64,000 nucleotides of DNA from Methylobacterium sp. Leaf104 (lineage in GTDB: Bacteria > Pseudomonadota > Alphaproteobacteria > Rhizobiales > Beijerinckiaceae). The translations under genes were made by a program, and so were the position numbers. The notes below the pieces were generated by a model, which did not search any database, was not told where the DNA came from, and saw only the letters and a list, made by a program, of their open reading frames with translations. The stretch lies in NCBI RefSeq assembly GCF_001422885.1, contig NZ_LMMZ01000012.1, positions 126,388-190,387 on the forward strand, written 5' to 3'. Shown one piece after another: positions 1 through 9,359 of the stretch (position 1 is the first letter of the stretch; the number at the start of each line of letters is the position of its first letter).

Positions 1-1
1 C

Positions 2-928
2 CCCGCCGACGAGATCGAGAACGACGTCGACCGCTTCCGCTTCTCGCTGATGGTCACCTTCGGCCTGCTCGGCCTGTCGCTCGCCCTCACGACCCTCTTG
101 CAGATCCGCTTCGGCCTGGCGCCGCTCGCCAAGCTGCGGAACGCGCTGGGCGCCATCCGGCGCGGCGAATCGGACCGCATCACCGGCGAGTACCCGCGCG
201 ACATCGCTCCCCTGGCGGGCGAGGTGAACCTGCTCATCGAGACCAACCGGGAGATCCTGGAGCGGGCGCGCACCCAGGTCGGCAACCTCGCCCACGCCCT
301 GAAGACGCCCCTCTCGATCATCGTCAACGAGGTCGGCGCCGCCGACGCGCCCGAGGAGCTCGCCGCCAAGATCCGCGAGCAGGCCGCCGTGATGCGCGAC
401 CAGGTGAACTACCACCTCGACCGCGCCCGGGCGGCGGCGCTGGCCGGCACCCTCGGCACCTCCACGGAGGTCGAGCCGGCCCTGGCCGGCCTCGTGCGCA
501 CCTTCGGCAAGATCTACCGCGACAAGGACATCGCCTACGAGGTCCACGTGCCGGCCGGCCTGCGGTTCCGGGGCGAGCGCCAGGACTTCGAGGAGATGAT
601 CGGCAACCTCGTCGACAACGCCTCGAAATGGGCCCACGGCCGGGTGGCGATCCGGGCCGAGGCGGTGGGCAAGAACGATTATCCCCACCTTCTCGTGGCC
701 ATCGAGGACGACGGGCCGGGGCTCGCCCCGGAGGACCGGGCGGAGGTGCTCGGGCGCGGCCGTCGCCTCGACGAGACCAAGCCGGGCTCGGGGCTCGGCC
801 TCTCGATCGTGGCCGATCTCGCAGCCCTCTATCGCGGGCGCTTCCGCCTGGAGGAGGCGACGCTGGGGGGCCTGCGGGCGGTGATCGAGGTGCCGGGGGA
901 CGCGCCGGCCGGCGTCGCCCCGCACTGA
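2..928 (+). CDS. sensor histidine kinase, C-terminal part (PhoQ/FeuQ-like)
   Basis: The gene is cut by the left window edge; the reading frame is open from base 2, giving 308 residues. A membrane segment and HAMP-like stretch come first, then the phospho-acceptor box (NLAHALKTPLS, His at about fragment residue 98), an N-box (NLVDNASKW), a G1 box (EDDGPGLAP) and a G2 box (GSGLGLSIV). The H-box form with Leu-Lys-Thr-Pro is typical of PhoQ-type kinases. In rhizobia a FeuPQ pair lies near the cytochrome c maturation genes, so this is probably a FeuQ-like envelope or metal-stress sensor; that assignment is inference. The response regulator is expected just outside the window. Confidence 0.85.
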   Translation, partial: PADEIENDVDRFRFSLMVTFGLLGLSLALTTLLQIRFGLAPLAKLRNALGAIRRGESDRITGEYPRDIAPLAGEVNLLIETNREILERARTQVGNLAHALKTPLSIIVNEVGAADAPEELAAKIREQAAVMRDQVNYHLDRARAAALAGTLGTSTEVEPALAGLVRTFGKIYRDKDIAYEVHVPAGLRFRGERQDFEEMIGNLVDNASKWAHGRVAIRAEAVGKNDYPHLLVAIEDDGPGLAPEDRAEVLGRGRRLDETKPGSGLGLSIVADLAALYRGRFRLEEATLGGLRAVIEVPGDAPAGVAPH

Positions 929-1135
929 ATCGCGCCCCGTGGCGGCCGGAGGCCCGACCCGGCGGCGCCGGGCACGCGGGCGGGCTCGTGGGGACCCGGT
1001 TTCCCCGCCCGCCCTCATGCTCTAGGGTCGCGCCCTCCCCCGGAAGTGCTGCGCGTGACACCGTGTCGCCCAAGGCCTGCATCGTGCCGGCGGGGACCCG
1101 CGTCTACATGCAAGCGGGGCAGCGTCTGGGGCGTG

Positions 1136-2674
1136 ATGACGGCACTTTGGTTCATATTGGCGGTCATGACCGGCGCGGCGGTGTTCGCCCTGCTCTGGCC
1201 GATGTCGCGCCGGGCCAATCCCGCCGCCGCGCCGGAGGCCGGCGGCCTCGCCACCGAGACCGGCTTCTACGAGGACCAGCTGCGCGAGATCGAGCGCGAC
1301 GAGGCCCGGGGCCTGATCGCGGCGCCGGAGGCGGAGGCCGCGCGCACCGAGGCGGCCCGTCGCCTGCTGCGCGCCAACCGCGCCGGCGTCCCCGCCGCCC
1401 AGGACATCGCCGAGCCGGCCCTACGCCAGCGCCGGGCGGCCTCGGCCTTCGCCCTCTCGACCATTCCCCTCGTCGCCCTCATCGCCTACGGCCTCTACGG
1501 CTCGCCGCACATGCCGGCGCAGGGCCAGGCCGAGCGGGCGGCGGCCCAGAGCGGCGATCAGGATCTGCTCAAGGCGATCGGGCAGATCGAGGCGCGGCTC
1601 GCCGCCGACCCCACCGACGGGCGCGGCTGGTCGGTGCTCGCCCCCGTCTACATGCGGATGGGCCGCTTCGACGACGCCGCCCACGCCTACGAGGCGGCCA
1701 CCCGCCTCCTGGGCGAGACGCCGCAGCGCCTGTCCGACTGGGGCGAGGCCCTGGTGGCGGCGGCCAACGGCGCGGTCACGCCCCAGGCCAAGGGCATCTT
1801 CCAGCGTGCGGTCGACCTCGACGGGCAGGTTGCCAAGCCACAATTCTACCTCGCGCGGGCGGCCGAGCTCGACGGCGACGTTCCCCAGGCGGTCCGGCGC
1901 CTGCGGGCCATGGCCGACGCCGCCCCCGCCGATGCGCCCTGGCTCCCCCTCGTCCGCGAGAACCTCGCGCGCCTGACGGGCGAGACCGCGCCCGGACCGT
2001 CGAAGGCGCCCGAGGCCGGCGCCGCGGCCGCCCTCCAGGCGCTGCCGCCGGCGAGCCGCGACGGGGCCATCCGGGCCATGGTCGACAGCCTCGACAAGCG
2101 TCTCGCCGATCGCGGCGGCAGCCTGGAGGATTGGCTGCGCCTCGTGCGCTCCTACGGCGTTCTGCAGGATCGCGATAAGGCGAAGGACGCCCTGGAGCGG
2201 GCGCGCAAGGCCCTGGGCGACGATCCCGAAGCCAAGACCCGCCTCGACGCGATCGCCGCCGAGGCGGGCCTGGCGGCGGCGCCCGCCACCCCGGCCCTCG
2301 CTCCGGCCGCGCCCGCCGCGTCGGTCCCGCCGGCGGCCGGAGCGGCCTCGGACGACGCGGACCGGGCGGGCACCGAGGCGGCCGTCGCCGCCGTGAAGGC
2401 GATGCCGGCGGCCGAGCGCGACGCCGCGATCCGCGGCATGGTGGCGGGACTGGACCGACGGCTGGCGGCCAAGGGCGGCAGCGTCGACGACTGGCTGCGC
2501 CTCATCCGCTCCTACAGCGTGCTCGGCGAGCGCGACCGCGCGCTCCAGGCCCTGGACCGGGCCCGCATGGCCCTGAGCCCCGACGCGGCGGCCATCGAGC
2601 GGCTCGGCGAATTGTCGCGCGAGCTGAGCCTCCAGCCCGGCGCGAAGCCGGGCGCAGCAGCGGCGAAGCCCTGA
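1136..2674 (+). CDS. ccmI: cytochrome c-type biogenesis protein CcmI with duplicated C-terminal module
   Basis: CcmI (CycH) presents apocytochrome c to the heme ligation complex in the periplasm. The 512-aa protein begins with a membrane segment (about residues 2-22), has a cytoplasmic loop and a second membrane segment near residues 100-120 ([15 protein letters not shown]), then a periplasmic TPR-like region. I chose ATG 1136 because the first membrane helix starts there; an upstream in-frame start at 1046 would add a basic, non-conserved extension. The C-terminus is unusual: two homologous modules of about 82-85 residues, each with an E/D-DWLRL-(V/I)-RSY core, are separated by an Ala/Pro linker. 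The protein is longer than a typical CcmI (about 370-420 aa). It is first in a ccmIEFH operon. Confidence 0.9.
   Translation: MTALWFILAVMTGAAVFALLWPMSRRANPAAAPEAGGLATETGFYEDQLREIERDEARGLIAAPEAEAARTEAARRLLRANRAGVPAAQDIAEPALRQRRAASAFALSTIPLVALIAYGLYGSPHMPAQGQAERAAAQSGDQDLLKAIGQIEARLAADPTDGRGWSVLAPVYMRMGRFDDAAHAYEAATRLLGETPQRLSDWGEALVAAANGAVTPQAKGIFQRAVDLDGQVAKPQFYLARAAELDGDVPQAVRRLRAMADAAPADAPWLPLVRENLARLTGETAPGPSKAPEAGAAAALQALPPASRDGAIRAMVDSLDKRLADRGGSLEDWLRLVRSYGVLQDRDKAKDALERARKALGDDPEAKTRLDAIAAEAGLAAAPATPALAPAAPAASVPPAAGAASDDADRAGTEAAVAAVKAMPAAERDAAIRGMVAGLDRRLAAKGGSVDDWLRLIRSYSVLGERDRALQALDRARMALSPDAAAIERLGELSRELSLQPGAKPGAAAAKP
2029..2632 (+). repeat. tandem duplication of an 82-85 aa module inside ccmI
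   Basis: Copy 1 spans about 2029-2272 and copy 2 about 2378-2632, with an Ala/Pro-rich linker between. Both copies run through an AIR-MV-LD-RLA-GGS core, then DWLRL, RSY and an Asp-Arg-Asp stretch leading into a helical tail. Divergence at many positions shows the duplication is old and under selection rather than a recent copy. Confidence 0.85.
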
Positions 2675-2855
2675 TCCGCGGCGCGAAGCCGCCACCCCTG
2701 ACAATCGGTCCCGGCCCCGGGCCTTGACCCGGATGGCGCCCCGGCCGACACCGGAGGACGCGACATTCCCTGCCGGGAATCTCGCTTTGCCGGAGATCTC
2801 GGCGCGGGATGCGCGCCGCCCCACCGTCCGTGCCACCAACCGGGACCCTGCCCAC

Positions 2856-3395
2856 GTGACCCGCAAGAGCCGCCGCCTGATCCTGATCGCCGCCTGCGGC
2901 GCCGTGCTGGCGCTGGCGCTCGGCCTGATCCTGTCGGCCATGAGCGGGTCGATCGTGTTCTTCCGCTCGCCCACCGAGGTCGCCGCGCAGACCGTGGCGC
3001 CCGGCACGCGCTTCCGCCTCGGCGGTCTTGTGAAGGACGGCTCGCTCCAGCGCGGCCCGGACCAGACCGTCGACTTCGCGGTGACCGACACCAACGCCAC
3101 CATCGCGGTCCAGTATCGCGGCCTGCTGCCCGACCTGTTCCGCGAGGGCCAGGGCGTGGTCGCCGAGGGCACCCTGCTGCCGGGCGGCATCTTCCGCGCC
3201 GACACCGTCCTGGCCAAGCACGACGAATCCTACATGCCGCGCGAGGTCGCCGACGCCCTCAAGGCGCAGGGGCGCTGGCAGGAGGGCAAGGGCATGGTCG
3301 ACAAGCCCGCCGCGGCCGCCTCCGAGACGAAGACGGCCCCGGAGACCAGGACGGCCGCCGAGGACAAGACCCTCGGCCAGCGCAGCGAGCGATGA
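2856..3395 (+). CDS. ccmE: cytochrome c maturation heme chaperone CcmE
   Basis: CcmE (CycJ) binds heme covalently in the periplasm and passes it to the CcmF/CcmH ligase. The 179-aa product has a basic N-terminus, one membrane anchor (about residues 8-30), an OB-fold domain and the heme-binding histidine at residue 122 in [13 protein letters not shown] 2856 gives the usual start (MTRKSRRL); the open frame extends to 2724, but that extension of 44 residues is not family-like. The Lys/Thr/Glu-rich tail after about residue 145 is variable in the family. It lies 181 bp after ccmI and 58 bp before ccmF. Confidence 0.93.
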   Translation: MTRKSRRLILIAACGAVLALALGLILSAMSGSIVFFRSPTEVAAQTVAPGTRFRLGGLVKDGSLQRGPDQTVDFAVTDTNATIAVQYRGLLPDLFREGQGVVAEGTLLPGGIFRADTVLAKHDESYMPREVADALKAQGRWQEGKGMVDKPAAAASETKTAPETRTAAEDKTLGQRSER

Positions 3396-3453
3396 TGCCA
3401 CGCATCCGTCGGCCGGTTCCCCGCCGGCACAGCCCCCGGAAGGACACCCCGCC

Positions 3454-5454
3454 TTGCTGATCGAGGTCGGCCATTTCGCGCTCGCCCTGGCGCTCGCCCT
3501 GTCCCTGGTCCAGGCGGTGATGCCGGTCTGGGCCGCCCGCTCGGGCGACCAGGCCCTGCGGGCCGTGGCGACGCCGGCGGCGCTGGGCGCCTTCGCCTGC
3601 ATCCTGTTCTCGTTCGGCGCGCTGACCTACGCCCACGTCACGTCGGATTTCTCGGTCCTCAACGTGATCGAGAACTCCCACACCGCCAAGCCCTTCCTCT
3701 ACAAGATCTCCGGCGTCTGGGGGAACCACGAGGGCTCGATGCTGCTCTGGGTCCTCATCCTGGCCCTGTTCGGGGCGCTGGTGGCGGTGGCGCGCGAATC
3801 CGTGCCGCCGACCCTGCGGGCGAACACCCTGGCGGTGCAGGGGCTGATCACCTTCGTGTTCGTGCTGTTCATCATCACGACCTCGAATCCGTTCACCCGG
3901 GTCAGCCCGGCGCCGACGGAGGGCAACGACCTCAATCCGCTGCTGCAGGATTTCGGCCTCGCGGTGCATCCGCCGCTCCTCTACGTCGGCTATGTCGGCT
4001 TCTCGATCACCTTCGCCTTCGCCATCGCGGCGCTGATCGACGGGCGGATCGACGCGGTCTGGGCCCGGGCCGTGCGCCCCTGGACCCTGATCGCCTGGAG
4101 CTTCCTGACCCTCGGCATCGCGATGGGCTCGTACTGGGCCTATTACGAGCTGGGCTGGGGCGGCTGGTGGTTCTGGGACCCCGTCGAGAACGCCTCGCTG
4201 ATGCCCTGGCTCGCCGGCACCGCCCTCCTCCACTCCACTGTGGTGATGGAGAAGCGCGACGCCCTGAAGGTCTGGACGGTGCTGCTGGCCATCCTCACCT
4301 TCTCGCTGTCGCTGCTCGGCACCTTCATCGTCCGCTCGGGCGTGCTGACCTCGGTCCACACCTTCGCCACCGACCCGACCCGCGGCGTGTTCATCCTGGC
4401 GATCCTGATCCTGTTCATCGGCGGCTCGTTCACCCTGTTCGCCTGGCGGGCGCCGATGCTGCGCCAGGGCGGCATCTTCGCGCCGATCTCGCGCGAGGGC
4501 GCGCTGGTGATGAACAACCTGTTCCTGGCCGCCGGCTGCGCCACGGTCTTCGTGGGCACGCTCTACCCGCTGCTGCTGGAGATGCTGACCGCCGAGAAGA
4601 TCTCGGTCGGGCCGCCCTTCTTCAACTACACCTTCGTGCCGCTAGCGATCCCGCTCCTCCTGATCGTGCCCTTCGGCCAGACCCTGGCCTGGAAGCGCGG
4701 CGACGTGCACGCGGCGACGCAGCGCCTGTTCGCGGCCCTGGCCGCCGCGCTGGTGGTGGGCCTCGCCGTGATGGCCCTGACCTGGGGCGGCCCGATGATG
4801 GCGCCCGTCGGCATCGGCCTCGGCGCCTACCTCATCATCGGCTCGGTGATGGAGATCGTGTCCCGCGCCCGCGGCTACGGCGGCAGCCGCGCCCGGGGCG
4901 CCGCGATCTGGCGCCGCGCGGCCGGCCTGCCGCGCTCGGCCTGGGGCACCGCGATGGCCCATGCGGGCGTCGGCGTCGTCGTGCTCGGCATCGCGGCCCA
5001 GGGCTGGGCGACGGAAGGGCTGAAGACCCTCAAGCCCGGCGAATCCCTGGCCTCCGGACCCTACGCGGCCACCCTCGACCGGGTCGGCCCGCGCAGCGGC
5101 GAGAACTACGCCGAGACCACCGCCTTCCTGACCATCCGCAATGCCGGCGGCGACTTCGTCGGTACGGTGGAGACCGGCAAGCGGTTCTATCCGAGCCGCA
5201 AGATGACGGTGACCGAATCCGGCCTGCTGACCATCGGCGCGAGCCAGGTCTATGCCAGCCTCGGCGAGGTCCTGCCGGAGGGCGCCATCGGCCTGCGGCT
5301 CTACTACAAGCCCCTCGTGCTGCTGATCTGGCTCGGCGCCGTGGTGATGGCGCTCGGCGGCGCGATCTCCCTGACCGACCGGCGCATGCGCGTCGGCGCC
5401 CCGGCCCGGGCGCGGGCCAAGTCCGTCCCGCCCGGCATGGCCCCCGCCGAATGA
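3454..5454 (+). CDS. ccmF: heme lyase subunit CcmF
   Basis: CcmF (CycK) is the large integral membrane subunit of the cytochrome c heme lyase. The 666-aa protein is almost entirely transmembrane helices and carries the WWD heme-handling motif (GWGGWWFWDPVEN, about residues 235-247) with flanking histidines. The start is TTG at 3454, preceded by a good ribosome site GGAAGGA at about 3438-3444. Length and motif match the family. Its stop overlaps the ccmH start by 4 bp (ATGA), so the two are translationally coupled. Confidence 0.95.
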   Translation: MLIEVGHFALALALALSLVQAVMPVWAARSGDQALRAVATPAALGAFACILFSFGALTYAHVTSDFSVLNVIENSHTAKPFLYKISGVWGNHEGSMLLWVLILALFGALVAVARESVPPTLRANTLAVQGLITFVFVLFIITTSNPFTRVSPAPTEGNDLNPLLQDFGLAVHPPLLYVGYVGFSITFAFAIAALIDGRIDAVWARAVRPWTLIAWSFLTLGIAMGSYWAYYELGWGGWWFWDPVENASLMPWLAGTALLHSTVVMEKRDALKVWTVLLAILTFSLSLLGTFIVRSGVLTSVHTFATDPTRGVFILAILILFIGGSFTLFAWRAPMLRQGGIFAPISREGALVMNNLFLAAGCATVFVGTLYPLLLEMLTAEKISVGPPFFNYTFVPLAIPLLLIVPFGQTLAWKRGDVHAATQRLFAALAAALVVGLAVMALTWGGPMMAPVGIGLGAYLIIGSVMEIVSRARGYGGSRARGAAIWRRAAGLPRSAWGTAMAHAGVGVVVLGIAAQGWATEGLKTLKPGESLASGPYAATLDRVGPRSGENYAETTAFLTIRNAGGDFVGTVETGKRFYPSRKMTVTESGLLTIGASQVYASLGEVLPEGAIGLRLYYKPLVLLIWLGAVVMALGGAISLTDRRMRVGAPARARAKSVPPGMAPAE

Positions 5455-5924
5455 GCCGGGCCGCGCTCTCGCGCCTCGTCCTGGCTCTCGGGCTGGCGCT
5501 GGTCCCCGCCGGCGGCGCCCGGGCGGTCCAGCCGAACGAGGTGCTGAAGGACCCGGCCCTGGAGGCGCGGGCGCGGGACATCTCGTCGGGCCTGCGCTGC
5601 CTCGTCTGCCAGAACCAGTCGATCGACGATTCCGACGCGCCCCTCGCCCGGGACCTGCGCCTGATCGTGCGCGAGCGGCTCACCGCCGGGGACGACGACC
5701 AGCAGGTCCAGGCCTACGTGGTCGGGCGCTACGGCGAGTACGTGCTCCTGCGCCCCGTCTTCGCCCTGCACACCCTGCTCCTGTGGCTGACGCCGGTGGC
5801 GGTGGTCGGCCTGGGCCTGTTCGGGCTCTGGCGCCTGTCCCGTCGCCGCTCCGGCGACACCGCCGCCGCGGGCCTCAGCGCCGAGGAGCGCGCCGAGATC
5901 GCCGCCCTGACCCGGCGCGACTGA
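5451..5924 (+). CDS. ccmH: cytochrome c-type biogenesis protein CcmH
   Basis: CcmH (CycL) is the membrane-anchored thiol-disulfide component that keeps apocytochrome CXXCH cysteines reduced before heme attachment. The 157-aa product has a cleavable signal peptide (cut near residue 25, after GARA), the redox pair in LRCLVCQNQS (Cys50, Cys53), and one C-terminal membrane helix (LLLWLTPVAVVGLGLFGLW). It starts inside the ccmF stop codon. In related rhizobia degP follows; here the next gene is a DUF1007 protein. Confidence 0.94.
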   Translation: MSRAALSRLVLALGLALVPAGGARAVQPNEVLKDPALEARARDISSGLRCLVCQNQSIDDSDAPLARDLRLIVRERLTAGDDDQQVQAYVVGRYGEYVLLRPVFALHTLLLWLTPVAVVGLGLFGLWRLSRRRSGDTAAAGLSAEERAEIAALTRRD

Positions 5925-6110
5925 GCCGGCCGCCGGAGGCCCCGCTCGCCCTCGCGACCCGCGGACAGGCACGGCGACCGGGGCGCCATCGGCCGGGCGC
6001 CGACGCCTCGTTTTCGCCCCAGTGAGGCAGGAGACCGTTTCGAGGCGACGGACCACGCGGCCGGCGCGGCTTTACGAAGTCTTTACCCTGACTCGCGAGC
6101 GTCCCGTGCC

Positions 6111-6788
6111 ATGCCGACCGCCTCGCTCTCCCGCCTCGCCGCCCTTGCCGGAGCCGCCCTCTTGGCCCTTGCCGCGCCTCCGGCGCAGGCGCATCCCCAC
6201 GTCTGGGTGACGACCAAGGCCGAGATCGCCTACGGCGAAGGCGGCCGCGTCACCGGCGTCCGCCATGCCTGGACCTTCGACGCCTCGTATTCCGCCTTCG
6301 TCACGCAGGGGCTCGACGCGAACAAGGACGGCAAGCTGACGCCGGACGAGCTCTCGGGCCTCGCCACCGAGAACACCGCCAACCTCGCCGAGTTCGGCTA
6401 CTTCACGAAGATGAAGGTCGGCGGCAAGGAGCAGGCCTTCGCCAACCCCGTCGAGCCCCGCATGGCGATGGAGGGCGACAAGCTCACCCTGAGCTTCCTC
6501 CTGCCGCTGAAGACGCCGGTCGTCCAGGGCCGGGGCGTGACCGCCCTCGAGGTCTACGACCCGACCTTCTTCGTCGCCTTCAGCCTCGCCGAGGGCGCGG
6601 AGGCCGCCCGCCTCGCGGGGGCGCCGGCGGGCTGCGCCGCCACCCTCACCCGTCCCAAGACCGAGACCCCGGACGCCAGGACCGCGGACGCCAAGCCCGG
6701 CATGTCGGAGGCGTTCTTCGAGGCGCTGACCTCGGCCTCGAACTACGGCGTCCAGTTCGCCAACCGGATCATCGTCGCGTGTCCGTAG
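6111..6788 (+). CDS. DUF1007 family exported protein
   Basis: This 225-aa protein has an N-terminal signal peptide ending near AQA (about residue 26), followed by HPHVWV, the histidine-rich start typical of DUF1007. An EF-hand-like loop, DANKDGKLTPDE, lies near residues 69-80. DUF1007 genes commonly sit next to NicO-type nickel/cobalt transporters, as here, and the two reading frames overlap by 10 bp. A periplasmic metal-handling partner for the transporter is the likely role, but this is inferred from context; the family has no firm biochemical assignment known to me. Confidence 0.85.
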   Translation: MPTASLSRLAALAGAALLALAAPPAQAHPHVWVTTKAEIAYGEGGRVTGVRHAWTFDASYSAFVTQGLDANKDGKLTPDELSGLATENTANLAEFGYFTKMKVGGKEQAFANPVEPRMAMEGDKLTLSFLLPLKTPVVQGRGVTALEVYDPTFFVAFSLAEGAEAARLAGAPAGCAATLTRPKTETPDARTADAKPGMSEAFFEALTSASNYGVQFANRIIVACP

Positions 6789-7783
6789 GCAGCGCCCTCG
6801 ACGCCGTCCGGCCGGACGGGCGGTCGCGCCTCGCTCGGCAGGTCCTCCTCGCCCTGGCGGCCGTCGCCCTCGCGAGCCTGATCGTCGCCGGGCTCGCCTG
6901 GCTGGTGAGCCCGGGCGCCGCCGCGCCGCCGCCGCGCTCGCCGTTCGGCATCGGGTTCCGCGAGGCCGCCCCCGCCGCCACCGGCGTCGGGGGCTGGATC
7001 CTCGCCCTGCAGGCGAGCTTTTCCCGCAGCCTCCAGGGCGCGGTGCAATCCCTGAAGGCGGGGGGCGCCTGGGGGCCGATGATGCTCCTCGGTTTCGCCT
7101 ACGGGGTGTTCCACGCCGCCGGACCGGGCCACGGCAAGGCGGTGATTGCGGGCTACATCGTCGCCGGCGAGCGGGCCCTGACCCGCGGCTTCAGCCTCAG
7201 CTTCGCCGCCGCGCTGCTCCAGGCGCTGGTGGCCATCGCCCTCGTGGGCATCGGAACCCTGGTGCTCGGCGCCACCGCCGCGGGCATGACCCGCGCCGGC
7301 ACGGTGATCGAGACCGTGAGCTTCGCCCTCGTGGCGCTCCTCGGCCTCGCCGTGACTTGGCGCAAGGCCGGGCGGCTGGCGGGCGGCGATCCCGCCTGCG
7401 CCCCCGGCTGCGGCCATGTCCACCTGACCGATGCGGCGGCCATCGCCCGCCTCGATTCCTGGCGCGAGCGGGGCGGCGTGGTGCTCGCGGCCGGCACCCG
7501 CCCCTGCGCCGGGGCGGTGCTGATCCTCGTCTTCTCCGCCTCGCAGGGCCTGCTGGCCGCCGGCATCGCCGCGACCCTCGCCATGGCCCTCGGCACCGCC
7601 CTGACCACCGGGACGCTGGCCAGCCTCGCGGTCTTCGCCAAGGCCTTCGCGCTGCGGCTCGCGGGCGGGCGCGGACGGGCCGGGGCGCTCACCATCGGCG
7701 GCCTCGAACTCCTGGCCGGCGCCTTCGTGCTGGTGCTCGGCCTCGCCATGCTGGCGGGGCTCGCGGCCGATCTCGGCGGCTGA
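6779..7783 (+). CDS. NicO/RcnA-family nickel/cobalt transporter
   Basis: The 334-aa membrane protein has six or more hydrophobic segments and the family signature HAAGPGHGKAVIAGY near residue 110. A second Cys/His cluster (CAPGCGHVHL) lies in the loop before the last helices. Members export or import Ni2+/Co2+ across the inner membrane; the pairing with DUF1007 resembles many alphaproteobacterial loci where direction is not settled. GTG 6779 starts 10 bp before the stop of the DUF1007 gene, indicating translational coupling. Confidence 0.85.
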   Translation: MSVGSALDAVRPDGRSRLARQVLLALAAVALASLIVAGLAWLVSPGAAAPPPRSPFGIGFREAAPAATGVGGWILALQASFSRSLQGAVQSLKAGGAWGPMMLLGFAYGVFHAAGPGHGKAVIAGYIVAGERALTRGFSLSFAAALLQALVAIALVGIGTLVLGATAAGMTRAGTVIETVSFALVALLGLAVTWRKAGRLAGGDPACAPGCGHVHLTDAAAIARLDSWRERGGVVLAAGTRPCAGAVLILVFSASQGLLAAGIAATLAMALGTALTTGTLASLAVFAKAFALRLAGGRGRAGALTIGGLELLAGAFVLVLGLAMLAGLAADLGG

Positions 7784-7903
7784 CGGGCAGCGGCGAATCT
7801 CCGGCGGGCTGCCGTCCCGCGCATCCGCCCGCCGAAGGCCCTCCCTCGCCAAGGTCGTGCGGGCGTGGCACTCTCAGCGTCCGAGGGACGGGGGAGCGCG
7901 GGC

Positions 7904-8701
7904 ATGACGGCGGGCTTCGAGCAGATCCTGAACTGGCGGCTCCTGGCCGGCTCGCACGATTTTCCCGGCCCGGACGGCGGCACCTGCATCAACGAGGCGG
8001 CCATCGTGGCCGCCGGCCTGCCCTACCGGGCGATCCGCGCCTCGGCCGATTGCCCGCCCTGCTTCTCGCCGCCGCTCACCGCCTACGCCCTCGGCCTGAA
8101 CGACGCGATGCCCGACGCCGAGCGCCCGCGCCTGATGACCTTCGTGCTGCGCCTGTCCGGCTCCGCCGACGCGCCGGCCGTGGAGGCCGAGCGCATCGCC
8201 TTCCTGGCTCTCGCGAGCGTGCGGCGCCTCCTGCCGCCCCTCCTCGACCGAGCCGGCCTGCCCGCCCTCGCCGCCGCCTGCGACGGGGCCGCCGATGTGG
8301 AGGGCGCCCTGGCGGCGGCACGGGCGGCGGCCTGGCAGGGCGGGGCGCGGGCGCAGGAGGCCTCCCAGCGCGGGGGCTGGGCGCAGGGCGCTCGTGCCTC
8401 CGCGGTCGCCCGGGCCGCCACCGCCGCCGTGAAGGCCTTCGCGGATGCGCGCTGCGCGGCCGAGGTCGCGGAGGGCGTCGCGCCCTTCGTGCCGGAGGCC
8501 TGGGCCTGTGCCGTGGCGATCCTCGACGAGGCCCTGGGGATCGGGCGCCGGGCGGCTCCCCTCGAGATCGCGCTGGTGCAGCGCCGCCTGGACGCCGCGC
8601 GGGCCGAGCCGGCCGAGACGCTCGGTCAGACCGGAGCGGGCGCCGCGGCCGGGTCGAAGGTCACGGTCTGGCAGTTGTCGAGCCAGACTCCCGTCAGGTG
8701 A
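7904..8701 (+). CDS. conserved hypothetical protein
   Basis: This is a 265-aa soluble protein of unknown function. ATG 7904 is preceded by a purine-rich site (GGGGGAG, about 7889-7895), which favours it over the upstream 7865 start. The N-terminal third is distinctive: NWRLLAGSHDFPGPDGG, then CINEAAIVAAG, then a CPPC pair. The pattern resembles a hypothetical protein I associate with Rhizobiales, but I can name no function. The C-terminal half is Ala-rich and helical. Its last 76 bp overlap the 3' end of the convergent phosphatase gene. Confidence 0.7.
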   Translation: MTAGFEQILNWRLLAGSHDFPGPDGGTCINEAAIVAAGLPYRAIRASADCPPCFSPPLTAYALGLNDAMPDAERPRLMTFVLRLSGSADAPAVEAERIAFLALASVRRLLPPLLDRAGLPALAAACDGAADVEGALAAARAAAWQGGARAQEASQRGGWAQGARASAVARAATAAVKAFADARCAAEVAEGVAPFVPEAWACAVAILDEALGIGRRAAPLEIALVQRRLDAARAEPAETLGQTGAGAAAGSKVTVWQLSSQTPVR

Positions 8702-9210
8702 TAGAAGAAGGTGCCGTGGCCGACGACCGCGATGCTGCGTTCGGGCCGGGCCGCGAGCCAGTCGCGAAAGCCGAGGACGCGGGCATCGAACAGGCGGCGC
8801 GGCTCGATATGGACGCCGCGGGCATCGGGCTCGCCCTCGGCGTGCCACCAGATCTCCGGCAGGTGGTCGACGGCGACGTCCGGAAACTCGGCCGCCAGCA
8901 CCGAGGCGGCCCGGCCGACGTCGCAGCTGCTCTCCTGGCACTCCCGGTGCAGGACCTCGACGAGGATGCGCGGACGGCTCGGATGGTCGCCGAAGATGCC
9001 CTTGGTGGTCTGGATCGCCCGGGTCAGGGGCGAGGTCACCACGAGGTCGAAGGGGATGTCGTGGAGGGCGGCCCGCGCCGCCCGGACCTGCCCCTGTCCC
9101 CGCTCGGTCAAGCGGGCATCGACGTGGCCGGGATCCTGTCCGGTCAGGCGGTGGGCGGCGTTGAAGGTCGATTCGCCATGGCGGACGCAGACGATGCGGG
9201 AGGGGGCCAT
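8626..9210 (-). CDS. histidine phosphatase family protein (phosphoglycerate mutase-like)
   Basis: The 194-aa protein begins MAPSRIVCVRHGEST, containing the RHG catalytic motif with the phospho-accepting His near residue 11. A second catalytic His is in VVGHGTFFYHL near the C-terminus, and SPLTRAIQT is the usual arginine-containing helix. It is a cytoplasmic phosphatase or mutase; the substrate cannot be told from sequence. An irr-proximal terminator at 9298-9326 separates it from irr, so it probably has its own promoter. Confidence 0.87.
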   Translation of the reverse strand: MAPSRIVCVRHGESTFNAAHRLTGQDPGHVDARLTERGQGQVRAARAALHDIPFDLVVTSPLTRAIQTTKGIFGDHPSRPRILVEVLHRECQESSCDVGRAASVLAAEFPDVAVDHLPEIWWHAEGEPDARGVHIEPRRLFDARVLGFRDWLAARPERSIAVVGHGTFFYHLTGVWLDNCQTVTFDPAAAPAPV

Positions 9211-9297
9211 ACGGGTCCGGTTTCGATGGGATGTGGCGTGCAGGCGATAACCCCGTGAGCCGGGCCATCGTTGCGCCGCGCGGCAGGGCACCGCGCC

Positions 9298-9326
9298 TAA
9301 AGAAAAAGGCCCGGTTGCCCGGGCCT
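9298..9326 (-). terminator. rho-independent terminator of irr
   Basis: Read on the minus strand, an 8-bp perfect stem (AGGCCCGG / CCGGGCCT, plus-strand 9307-9314 and 9319-9326) with a 4-nt loop is followed by a T-rich run (TTTTTCTTT). It lies 34 bp beyond the irr stop codon and before the phosphatase start, fitting irr transcription termination. Confidence 0.85.
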
Positions 9327-9359
9327 CGATGACATTAGCGCGCAATGAGCGGCGGGCGG

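Noticed and set aside
324-2178. Long Arg/Pro/Gly-rich frames on both strands over the kinase and ccmI
   Set aside because: They are shadows of the real frames: no domain, no ribosome site, and composition expected from reading GC-rich codons out of frame.
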